A stretch of 64,000 nucleotides of DNA from contig CAYTGL010000002.1 in NCBI GenBank assembly GCA_964437335.1, forward strand, positions 62,001-126,000, in the 5' to 3' direction. Shown piece by piece: positions 44,938 through 52,311 of this stretch. This DNA comes from JAITWN01 sp964437335. Lineage in GTDB: Bacteria; Pseudomonadota; Gammaproteobacteria; SZUA-140. Under the pieces are notes generated by a model. That model made no database searches. It had not been told where the DNA came from and saw only the letters and a program-made list of their open reading frames with translations. The position numbers were made by a program, and so were the translations under genes. Within the stretch, counting starts at the first letter, position 1; every line of letters begins with the position of its first letter.

Positions 44938-46086
44938 TCAACTAAACGGCGGCGGGACCTGCGCGGCCAGCTTCTGTCTCTCGGCGACTGCCTCGCCGGT
45001 CAGCGCGAAACCGAGCAAATCCCCTTGCTTCGACCGGAACAGCGCGCGCATTCCGTTGCCGACGCGCGTCGCCTCCCATTCTCCCTCGCTGTCAGGCGCA
45101 GGCGGGCATACGATCACCGGATGCGCCGGCGTCTTGACGACGACCGGCATCACCGGATACTCGACCCGTGCCGGCTCGCCGGCGAGCGTTTTGCCGAGCG
45201 CGTGCGCGCCGAACATGATCGGCATGACGAAGGGCAGCACCCGCCCCCTGTGCTCCGCGCAGTCGCCGATCGCAAAGACACCGTCCGCGCTGGTGCCCAG
45301 ATAATCATCGACGATGATGCCACGCCCGGTGTGAATGCCGGCCTGCTCGGCGAGCGCGATGTTCGGACGCAGACCGATCGCCGAGAGGACGACATCGGTC
45401 TCGATCTCACTGCCATCGGCCAGACTGAGAATATAGCGGTCATTGCGCCGCATGATCGCGCGAACCGAGGTGCCGAGGCGCCACTCGATACCGGCGTCCG
45501 CGAGCGCCTGCCTCAGCAGCGCACCGGCCTGTGGCGGCAGCAGGCGCCCGAGCGGCGTCTCATCAGGACCGATGACGGCAACCTTGCGGCCGGTCGCGCA
45601 AATATCGTTCGCGAACTCGCAGCCTATCAGCCCCGGCCCGATTACGCTGACATGACGGGCGCCGGAAACCGCCTGGTGGAAACGCGCGAAATCCTCGAGC
45701 GAGTTGATGGTCAGTATCTCGCCCGCAGCATCGCCCTCGATTGGCAGCGCAATCTGGCTCGCGCCGACCGCGAGCACGAGGCGGGACCAGTCATGTGTCC
45801 CCTCCGCCGTACGCAGCGTGCGGGCGGCGATATCGAGGGCGGTGACCGTCGTATGTGGCCTGATCTCCGCCTTGAGCTGCTCGGCCATCTGCAGAGGGCC
45901 GGCGCTCGCCAGTTGCGCGGGCGTCATGCCGCGTCCGAGTGCATTCGACAGCAGCGGTTTCGAGTAGAAAGCGCCGCCATCGGCAGTCAGTAACAACAAC
46001 GGCGCAGCACCATCGTGCTTGCGATATTCCTTCGCAACGTGATAGCCGGCGAGCCCGCTGCCGATGATCACGACGGGCGCGCTCAC
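44938..46086 (-). CDS. FAD/NAD-dependent oxidoreductase, rubredoxin-reductase-like
   Basis: A 382-residue two-dinucleotide-fold flavoprotein. FAD binding is seen in VVIIGSGLAGYHVAKEYRKHD, NAD(P) binding in SVIGPGLIGCEFAND, and FAD closure in GVFAIGDCAEHRG. The length and C-terminal domain fit rubredoxin-NAD+ reductase (RubB/AlkT). No rubredoxin gene is in the window, so the electron acceptor is uncertain. It diverges from fpr, another electron-transfer flavoprotein. Confidence 0.85.
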   Translation of the reverse strand: MSAPVVIIGSGLAGYHVAKEYRKHDGAAPLLLLTADGGAFYSKPLLSNALGRGMTPAQLASAGPLQMAEQLKAEIRPHTTVTALDIAARTLRTAEGTHDWSRLVLAVGASQIALPIEGDAAGEILTINSLEDFARFHQAVSGARHVSVIGPGLIGCEFANDICATGRKVAVIGPDETPLGRLLPPQAGALLRQALADAGIEWRLGTSVRAIMRRNDRYILSLADGSEIETDVVLSAIGLRPNIALAEQAGIHTGRGIIVDDYLGTSADGVFAIGDCAEHRGRVLPFVMPIMFGAHALGKTLAGEPARVEYPVMPVVVKTPAHPVIVCPPAPDSEGEWEATRVGNGMRALFRSKQGDLLGFALTGEAVAERQKLAAQVPPPFS

Positions 46087-46131
46087 CGGCGCCCCCGGTG
46101 TCTGTGTTCCTGCAGCCCGGGCCTCATCGTG

Positions 46132-46160
46132 TATAATCTCCTCCGGTAACTGAAATTACC
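46132..46160 (+). promoter_or_regulatory. fpr promoter -10 with adjacent inverted repeat
   Basis: TATAAT (46132-46137) on the plus strand lacks a recognisable -35, and GGTAA (46145-46149) faces TTACC (46156-46160) right at the expected transcription start. This looks like a repressor or activator site, or a 5' hairpin of the fpr leader. The remaining leader up to 46273 shows no other structure that I could see. Confidence 0.45.
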
Positions 46161-46273
46161 CGGCAAGTATATCCGCTTCCCGACCCCGCCTCACGGGAAT
46201 ACCCGCGCCGACAGCAGGAGAACAGACGGCGCGAGGCAACGAAATTCACGGGCGAAACCTGCATATCACTGAC

Positions 46274-47017
46274 ATGAGCCACTGGGTACAAGGACACATC
46301 GTCGGCAAGCGGAACTGGACCGACAATCTGTTTTCACTGCAGATCGACGCGCCGGTCGAATCTTTTCGCGCCGGGCAGTTTACCCAGCTTGCGCTCGACA
46401 TCGACGGCGAGCGTATCGGACGGCCGTATTCGTTCGTCAACGGACCCGACGAGCGCCCGCTGGAGTTCCACTTCATCACGATCCCGCGCGGCCCGCTGAC
46501 CGACCGCCTGCAGCATCTCGATACCGGGGACACCATCTGGATTGCCGCGCGTCCGGCCGGGTATTTCACACTGGATGGCGTCCGTGATGCAGCGCACTTG
46601 TGGCTGATGGCGACCGGCACCGCGCTCGGCGTATTCCTGTCGCTGCTGAAGACCGACGAGATTTGGCTACGCTTCGGTAAAATCATCCTGGTCCATGCCG
46701 TGCGCACGCGCAACGAACTGACCTACCAGGAGGAGATCCGGGCCCTGCGTGATCGCCATCCGGACCGCTTCACCTGGGTACCGTTCGTCAGCCGCGAGGA
46801 CACCGACTTCGCGATCCGCGACCGTATCCCGAATGCGATCCGGAACGGCCGCGTCGCCGCAGCGGCAGGCGCGCCGTTGCGGCCCGACGATTGCCAGGTC
46901 ATGCTGTGCGGAAATCCCGGCATGGTGCGTGACACGACACGCGTGCTCGAGGAACGAGGCTTCACGCGTAACCTGCGCAAGCAGCCGGGCAACATCACAT
47001 CGGAACATTACTGGTAA
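46274..47017 (+). CDS. fpr: Ferredoxin/flavodoxin-NADP+ reductase
   Basis: A 247-residue FNR of the bacterial subclass. GRPYSFVNGPDE binds FAD, LMATGTALGVFLSLL is the NADP pyrophosphate segment, and the chain ends in an aromatic Tyr-Trp (EHYW), typical of Fpr. It exchanges electrons between NADPH and ferredoxin or flavodoxin, often in oxidative-stress response. It is divergent from the rubredoxin-reductase-like gene. Confidence 0.94.
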   Translation: MSHWVQGHIVGKRNWTDNLFSLQIDAPVESFRAGQFTQLALDIDGERIGRPYSFVNGPDERPLEFHFITIPRGPLTDRLQHLDTGDTIWIAARPAGYFTLDGVRDAAHLWLMATGTALGVFLSLLKTDEIWLRFGKIILVHAVRTRNELTYQEEIRALRDRHPDRFTWVPFVSREDTDFAIRDRIPNAIRNGRVAAAAGAPLRPDDCQVMLCGNPGMVRDTTRVLEERGFTRNLRKQPGNITSEHYW

Positions 47018-47072
47018 GTGGAGCGCCGCCCTGAACGCAGCCGTTTTGATCTCATCACCCCGTGCTGACGGC

Positions 47073-47102
47073 TTAGACCCGCTCACTCGATTCCGGTATA
47101 AT
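47073..47102 (+). promoter_or_regulatory. Promoter placing +1 at the start codon of the small gene 47110
   Basis: TTAGAC (47073-47078), an 18-base spacer and a perfect TATAAT (47097-47102) are followed by only seven bases before ATG 47110. The usual start position would be the A of that ATG, implying a leaderless message. Confidence 0.6.
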
Positions 47103-47109
47103 TCAGCTC

Positions 47110-47397
47110 ATGAACACCATCAGCGCGCCCCGTGACGATCAGGGGCTCATCGAGCATCATGCACAGCGCGCGCGCGCCGGACTGATCCCGAAGACCGGCG
47201 CGGTCAGGCAATACCCTGCGCCCGATAGCCATACCTGCTTCGAGCCGGCGCGTGCGGCACCGATGACGCCGACCCCGGTGTCCGCGCGCCGCGCCGCGGT
47301 GTCCGTGTGGCGCGGGCCGGAACGTCGCAGGCGCCGCCTGCCGGTGCTGCTCGATACCCGCGTCATCGCTGACTGTTCGATCGACCTGCTGGCCTGA
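47110..47397 (+). CDS. Small uncharacterised protein, possibly leaderless mRNA
   Basis: A 95-residue protein with no recognised domain. The C-terminal part PERRRRRLPVLLDTR resembles short arginine-rich segments ending in LPVLLDTR that I associate with small gammaproteobacterial proteins; this is a weak recollection. No Shine-Dalgarno precedes the ATG, but a strong promoter ends seven bases before it. dsbB follows after 29 bases. It may be real and leaderless, or the promoter may simply serve dsbB. Confidence 0.5.
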   Translation: MNTISAPRDDQGLIEHHAQRARAGLIPKTGAVRQYPAPDSHTCFEPARAAPMTPTPVSARRAAVSVWRGPERRRRRLPVLLDTRVIADCSIDLLA

Positions 47398-47426
47398 ACG
47401 CGCCACACTCTGACGTTACGGTTTCC

Positions 47427-47942
47427 ATGGCCCGAACTGCGCTCACCGCACCCCGACCGCTGTTCCTTGCCGGCTTCGTCGCTTGCACGGCGCTGATCGC
47501 AATCGCCCTGTATTTTCAGCATGTCATGTCCCTGGAGCCCTGCCCGCTGTGCATCCTGCAACGCATCGCAGTCATCGCGCTCGGCGTGATCTATCTCGCC
47601 GGCGCATTGCACGATCCCGGTCGGTTCGGGCGTCGCATCTATGCGCTGCTGGCGCTGTTGACGGCGGCCATCGGCGGGGCGATCGCCGGCCGTCATGTCT
47701 GGCTCGAGAATCTTCCCGAGGACCAGATCCCGGCCTGCGGTCCCGGACTCAATTACATGCTCGACAACTTTCCGCTGGCCAAGGCCCTCGAACTGGTCCT
47801 GCGCGGGTCGGGTGAATGCGCGGAAGTGACGTGGACCTTCCTCGGCCTCAGTATCCCCGCGTGGACGCTGGTCGCCTTCGTCGGCTTCGCGGGCCTGTCG
47901 CTGTTCCTGTTTTTTCGCCGTTTCGCGCGCCCGGCGTTCTGA
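47427..47942 (+). CDS. dsbB: Disulfide bond formation protein B
   Basis: A 171-residue inner-membrane protein with four transmembrane helices. The first periplasmic loop has the quinone-linked CPLC pair and the second the Cys pair in PACGPG and GECAEV. It reoxidises DsbA and passes the electrons to ubiquinone. No dsbA is in the window. Confidence 0.95.
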   Translation: MARTALTAPRPLFLAGFVACTALIAIALYFQHVMSLEPCPLCILQRIAVIALGVIYLAGALHDPGRFGRRIYALLALLTAAIGGAIAGRHVWLENLPEDQIPACGPGLNYMLDNFPLAKALELVLRGSGECAEVTWTFLGLSIPAWTLVAFVGFAGLSLFLFFRRFARPAF

Positions 47943-47951
47943 AACACTTGC

Positions 47952-48719
47952 CTATCTCGCGACCTCGGCGGTCCGACTCTGCGCGTAGGCGTCCCGGATG
48001 AACACATAGGGATCGAGGGCGTCGCGCTTGATCGCCTCGTAGGTATCGCGATCCAGCGACAGGGTGTTGATGGCGTCGAAGGTCAACAAGCCGACCGATA
48101 TCCAGTTGTTGTCGACCCTGGTCCAGACAGGGTCGAGCACGAAATCGTCGAATAGCGCGCCTGTCCCGTCGCGCAGGCTTGTCGGTCCGAACACCGGCAT
48201 GACGAAGTAGAAGCCGTGGCCGACGCCGTAATGGCCGAGCGTCTGGCCGAAATCCTCCCGCTTTTCGCGTATGTCAAGCATCTTGTATGCCGGGTCGAAC
48301 AGACCTCCGATGCCGATCGTGCTGTTGAAACCGAATCTCAGCAGCTCGTTGCCGGCATCGACCAGCTTGCACTGTAAGAGCGCGTTGGTGATCCTGATCG
48401 GCGCACGCAGGTTCGAGAAGAAATTGCGGGTCGCGGTCCGCACCGGGGTCGGGACCACGCGATACGCGCGCGCCACGGGTTTCAGAACGTAGAAATACAG
48501 GCGATCATTGAAGGCGTACATCGCCCGGTTGAAGGGTTCCAGCGGATCCGCGATCAGGGTAATGTCGTCGTCCCAGTCCTCATCCCACTCATCCGGATCG
48601 CCAGGGGCACCCTCCGTCTGTGCAAGCAGCGGAAAAGCGACCACGCAGGATAGAATGAACAACAACTGGAAGAGTCGTTTCACGCTCTTGGGTCGTGGAA
48701 AAACACGGCTATTCTGCAT
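47952..48719 (-). CDS. mlaA: Outer-membrane lipid asymmetry protein MlaA (VacJ)
   Basis: A 255-residue protein with DPLEPFNRAMYAFND, the MlaA signature, and FGQTLGHYGVGHGFY and LFDDFVLDP segments. It removes misplaced phospholipids from the outer leaflet and passes them to MlaC. The signal sequence contains a Cys in ILSC but is followed by more hydrophobic residues ending LLAQ, so it is unclear whether it is lipidated as in E. coli or cleaved by signal peptidase I. No mlaBCDEF genes are adjacent. Confidence 0.92.
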   Translation of the reverse strand: MQNSRVFPRPKSVKRLFQLLFILSCVVAFPLLAQTEGAPGDPDEWDEDWDDDITLIADPLEPFNRAMYAFNDRLYFYVLKPVARAYRVVPTPVRTATRNFFSNLRAPIRITNALLQCKLVDAGNELLRFGFNSTIGIGGLFDPAYKMLDIREKREDFGQTLGHYGVGHGFYFVMPVFGPTSLRDGTGALFDDFVLDPVWTRVDNNWISVGLLTFDAINTLSLDRDTYEAIKRDALDPYVFIRDAYAQSRTAEVAR

Positions 48720-48833
48720 TCAGGGACCTTTCAGGTCAACGATCTGTCTGGCGGTGGAGACGTTCGCGGCACTGGCGGCGCATTGTCACTCAGGTATAAT
48801 CTGCTGTAATCATCGACAGTTTCGCCAGGCACC

Positions 48834-49232
48834 ATGAACAAGATTTCGAAACCCGCCGAGGAATGGCAGGCGCAACTGACCCACGAGCAGTTCATGGTGA
48901 CACGCGCGGGCGCAACAGAGCCGCCGTACACCGGCGCACATCTCGACAACAAGGCCCGGGGTCGCTATCTCTGCGTGTGCTGCAAGTCACCGCTGTTTTC
49001 AGCGGAACACAAATACGATTCAGGCAGCGGCTGGCCAAGCTTTAATATGCCATTCGCCGATGATTCACTTGAATCGCTGCCTGATCACAGCCATGCAATG
49101 CGCAGAACCGAGATCCGTTGCGCCCGCTGCGAGGCGCATCTCGGGCATGTCTTCACGGACGGGCCGCCACCGACCGGCCTGCGTTATTGCATTAATTCCG
49201 CGTCGCTCGATTTCGAGCCGGGAAACGAATGA
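48834..49232 (+). CDS. msrB: Peptide-methionine (R)-S-oxide reductase
   Basis: A 132-residue MsrB. Two CxxC pairs (CVCC and CARC) bind zinc, SGSGWPSF forms the substrate pocket, and RYCINSASLDF carries the catalytic Cys. It repairs methionine-R-sulfoxide in oxidised proteins. It diverges from mlaA. Confidence 0.96.
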   Translation: MNKISKPAEEWQAQLTHEQFMVTRAGATEPPYTGAHLDNKARGRYLCVCCKSPLFSAEHKYDSGSGWPSFNMPFADDSLESLPDHSHAMRRTEIRCARCEAHLGHVFTDGPPPTGLRYCINSASLDFEPGNE

Positions 49233-49316
49233 TTGAATAGATGTGACTTTGGTAACGTTATGGATTAACTTGCGACCTACAATTCAATAATGCAACAGCT
49301 AAGGAGGTTGATCACA

Positions 49317-49661
49317 ATGAACAGAACCATCAAGGCCGTTTCAGCAGTGGCACTCACCGCACTGCTGGTCGGAGGTTGCGCCAGCACCTCTGAAATCGAA
49401 CGCGTTTCCAACGAGGCCGCCGCCGCCCAGACCACCGCAGATGAAGCCAAGCGGATGGCCCAGGAGGCGCTCGACGCTTCGCGACAGGCGAGCGCTGCCG
49501 CGAACCGCGCTCAAACGACCGCCCAGGAAGCAAACACCAACGCAAACCAGGCCAAGGCCGACGCCGCCGCCGCCAAGACCGATGCCGCCGCCGCCAGGGA
49601 TGCCGCCGCGCGCGCCGAGGAAAAGGCCGAGCGGATGTTCCAGCGGGCAATGACGAAGTAA
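49317..49661 (+). CDS. Lpp/OprI-like murein lipoprotein, alanine-rich coiled coil
   Basis: A 114-residue protein. The signal peptide ends in the lipobox VGGC; the mature part is a single alanine-rich coiled coil (heptad-like, about 90 residues) and ends in Met-Thr-Lys. A C-terminal lysine is the residue that L,D-transpeptidases link to meso-DAP in Braun-type lipoproteins. ATG 49317 has a perfect AAGGAGG. The mature chain is longer than E. coli Lpp (58 residues). The convergent next gene encodes an L,D-transpeptidase. Confidence 0.82.
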   Translation: MNRTIKAVSAVALTALLVGGCASTSEIERVSNEAAAAQTTADEAKRMAQEALDASRQASAAANRAQTTAQEANTNANQAKADAAAAKTDAAAARDAAARAEEKAERMFQRAMTK

Positions 49662-49668
49662 TACCCGG

Positions 49669-49695
49669 GGGTCGGACCCATCAGGGTCTGACCCC
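49669..49695. repeat. Tandem GGGTCNGACCC palindromes, possible shared 3' end
   Basis: GGGTCGGACCC (49669-49679) and GGGTCTGACCCC (49684-49695) stand head to tail between the convergent lipoprotein and transpeptidase genes. Each is a palindrome, so both strands can form hairpins. It is the fullest example of the GGGGTCAGACCCC family in the window. Confidence 0.6.
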
Positions 49696-49697
49696 GT

Positions 49698-50906
49698 TTA
49701 CAACAGGCACTCGGACAGCATGCCGTAACGATCGGCGGGAATGATCCTGCCGACATGTCCGGTTGATTGCCTGAGTTCGTCCAGCGCAGCACGCGCCTTG
49801 TTCTCATCGGCATAGGGACCGACGAGGACATGACAAAATCCGTCATTGACGCGCGCCTGCACCGTGACCGGCGCCCCTACCCCGGACAGCTTGCTCGCCA
49901 GCCGGGACGCGTTGTCTTTGTTCGAAAAGGCGCCGATCTGTACCATCCAGCCCGTCAACGCGCCTCCCTGGTTCCGGGATCGCAGATCGCCGATCGGTTC
50001 CGGCATACCGGTATGTCCGCCCACGACCAGCGAGGCCGACTGCTGCACCTGCGTGATCGCCTCCGGCGGCGTCACTGCCTCGATTGCAGCGAGGATGGTC
50101 GAGAAATAATCGGCGGGCGGGCGATCCGGATCCTCGACCGGCGCATGCACCTCCAGGTACAGGCGGTCATTATCGCGTCCGAGTTTGAAGGGTTGATCGA
50201 TGACCCAGACCGGCGCCGTTACCGGCACGATGCCGAACAGCGCCTCGATATCTTCCGGATACATCCGGATACAGCCATGACTGACGCGCATGCCGACTCC
50301 GAAGGCCTTGTTTGTACCGTGTATCAGGTAACTGGTCCAGCCAAGCCGTAGCGCATGTTTACCCAGCGGGTTGTCCGGACCCGGCGGCACGATGGCCGGC
50401 ATTGGTGGTCGACCCGCTTCTTCATGGGCCTGGCGAATCGATTGGGGCACGGTCCAGGACGGATTCTCGATCTTGCCGATGACGGTCGTAATCCCGACCG
50501 GCGTGGACCAGCCCTCCTGACCGATGCCGATCGGATAAGTCATGACTACCGGTGCTTCGTCGTTATGGGGCGCCGGGTAGAAATACAGGCGCATCTCGGC
50601 AAGATTGACGATGATTCCCTCGCGCGGGGCGCTCGGCAGGGTATAGCGGGTGGGAAGTATGACCTCGGCGCCGACCGGTGGCAGCCACGGATCGATCCCG
50701 GGATTCGCGGCGACGATCTCGTTATAACCAAGGCCGTGCTCGCGGGCGATATCGATCAGGGTCTCGCCGTCTCTGACCGCGGTCGTCGTGATCTCGCCGA
50801 CCAGGTCATTGCCAGGCTCCGGCAGCGGATAGGTCGCAGCAGTCGCCGCAAAGCTCGCCAGCAACAGCGCTGCGGCCAGCGCCCCGGCCAGCCAGTCGTT
50901 TCTCAT
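49698..50906 (-). CDS. L,D-transpeptidase with LysM and SPOR domains
   Basis: A 402-residue periplasmic enzyme. A signal peptide (LLLASFAATA) is followed by a LysM motif (TAVRDGETLIDIAREHGLGY), then a YkuD catalytic domain with IHGTNKAFGVGMRVSHGCIRM, whose His and Cys do catalysis, and a C-terminal SPOR domain (WMVQIGAFSNKDNASRLASKL). YkuD enzymes attach Braun lipoprotein to murein or make 3-3 cross-links. SPOR domains bind denuded glycan at septa, so this enzyme should be directed to the division site. ATG 50906 has GGAGG nine bases upstream. Confidence 0.93.
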   Translation of the reverse strand: MRNDWLAGALAAALLLASFAATAATYPLPEPGNDLVGEITTTAVRDGETLIDIAREHGLGYNEIVAANPGIDPWLPPVGAEVILPTRYTLPSAPREGIIVNLAEMRLYFYPAPHNDEAPVVMTYPIGIGQEGWSTPVGITTVIGKIENPSWTVPQSIRQAHEEAGRPPMPAIVPPGPDNPLGKHALRLGWTSYLIHGTNKAFGVGMRVSHGCIRMYPEDIEALFGIVPVTAPVWVIDQPFKLGRDNDRLYLEVHAPVEDPDRPPADYFSTILAAIEAVTPPEAITQVQQSASLVVGGHTGMPEPIGDLRSRNQGGALTGWMVQIGAFSNKDNASRLASKLSGVGAPVTVQARVNDGFCHVLVGPYADENKARAALDELRQSTGHVGRIIPADRYGMLSECLL

Positions 50907-51258
50907 TCGCCCGAACCTCCCCGCATCGGCGGCGATGTTAACACAGCGGGGTGTCCAGGCAGCCCGGACGCCGGGGCGCACAGCAATACCCGCAGCACCC
51001 CAGGAGCACTGTTCCGATAATGCCATCGAACGTATCGCCATGCCGTGATGCCCACTAAATGTTCCTATTGTCTTCTAAAATAACGCCTTTTGTCTCGATC
51101 TTCGTTTAAGTCTCAAATTCCGCCCGCTCACCGCGCCGCGGAATTCCAGGCGGAATCACGGCGTCGAGCCTCAATAAATCCCCGCCATCGTACGCTATAA
51201 ATCAGAAGGGGAAACGATACTGCAAGCCCTACGATAATAACGACGAGAGACGCCGCCA
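50907..51258. other. Intergenic region between divergent L,D-transpeptidase and HDOD genes
   Basis: About 350 bases with no convincing gene. It includes an AT-rich segment (51060-51115) and overlapping inverted repeats: AATTCCGC (51116-51123) with GCGGAATT (51138-51145), and alternatively TTCCGCC (51118-51124) with GGCGGAA (51149-51155). The two stems exclude each other. A weak flagellar-type promoter lies at 51211-51237. Confidence 0.5.
51211..51237 (+). promoter_or_regulatory. Weak sigma-28-like promoter before the HDOD gene
   Basis: GAAA (51211-51214), 15 bases, then TACGATAA (51230-51237) resembles the TAAA-N15-GCCGATAA consensus of FliA, with three mismatches. It ends 21 bases before the HDOD start. 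On its own this is weak, but the other HDOD operon in the window has a near-perfect site. Confidence 0.3.
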
Positions 51259-52182
51259 ATGAAGACCAAGCCCGCTGCCGGAGACCGTATTGCCACACCC
51301 GAACCCGGGAACGGGGGTACGCTCCCGCTCGAGACCGCCGAACTGTGGCTCAAGGACAGCGCCAGCCTGGTTTCGCCACCCGATATCTGCATCAAGATCT
51401 TCGAGCTGATGGAAACCAACCAGGCCTCGGCGCAGTCACTTGGCAGCGTCATCAGCCGCGACCCGAGCCTGACCGCGCGGTTGCTGCGCATCGTCAACAG
51501 CTCGTTTTATGGTTTCCCCCATCGCATCGATACCGTTTCGCGCGCCGTTACCGTGATCGGCGTCAGCGAGCTGTACAACCTGGTGGTCACCGTCTCGGCA
51601 ATCACTTCGTTTTCGAGGATTCCGAACTTCATCGTCAACATCGATACCTTCTGGCGCCACAGCGTTTCCTGCGGCATCCTTGCACGGGAGCTGGCGCGGC
51701 AATGCAGGGTGCTTCACCCGGAGCGCCTGTTCGTCGCCGGGATCCTGCACGATATCGGCAGCCTGGTGATGTATCATCGCGCGCCGGACCAGATCAAGAA
51801 TCTGCTGCTTGCCGCGCAGGGCAACGAGACCATCCTGCAGCATCTCGAACGCAAGGAGTTCGGTTTCAGTCATGCCGATCTCGGCGGCATGCTGCTCTCG
51901 CGCTGGCAGTTGCCGAAGCTGCTGCAGGAAGCGGTGCAATGGCACCACGATCCGGCCGCGGCGCCGGAGGCCCGGCTCGAGGCCGCGATCATCCATATTG
52001 CCGATGCCCTCGCCAACCGGTCCGAGCAGGGGGCATTTTATGCGATGCCCTCGCCGGACCTGTTCGTCGACAATGAGGCCTGGAATATCACCGGTCTCGA
52101 TACGGATCCTGCCCGCCTGACGGACATCATCGAAGACACCCGCGAGCAGTATCGCGACGCCGTCAATCTGTTCGGCGCCTGA
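51259..52182 (+). CDS. HDOD domain protein
   Basis: A 307-residue cytoplasmic protein made of one HDOD domain (from about residue 35 to 245): SPPDICIKIFELMET, SRDPSLTARLLRIVNSSFYGFPHRIDTVSRAVTVIG and AGILHDIGSLVMY. HDOD proteins are HD-superfamily relatives usually without enzymatic metal sites, and act as output or scaffold proteins in signalling, chemotaxis and motility. It is similar in layout to the protein at 62439-63329, suggesting a common origin. Confidence 0.9.
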   Translation: MKTKPAAGDRIATPEPGNGGTLPLETAELWLKDSASLVSPPDICIKIFELMETNQASAQSLGSVISRDPSLTARLLRIVNSSFYGFPHRIDTVSRAVTVIGVSELYNLVVTVSAITSFSRIPNFIVNIDTFWRHSVSCGILARELARQCRVLHPERLFVAGILHDIGSLVMYHRAPDQIKNLLLAAQGNETILQHLERKEFGFSHADLGGMLLSRWQLPKLLQEAVQWHHDPAAAPEARLEAAIIHIADALANRSEQGAFYAMPSPDLFVDNEAWNITGLDTDPARLTDIIEDTREQYRDAVNLFGA

Positions 52183-52311
52183 CCCCTGCCATCCATCCTC
52201 CGGCGCCGCCAGGCGCCGGGCGCCCGTGCACGCCTGCATTGGCCAAGTCCGCCGTAAATCCGTAACATACCAAGGAAGATCAACGGACAATCATGGACAG
52301 GACACTACGGC

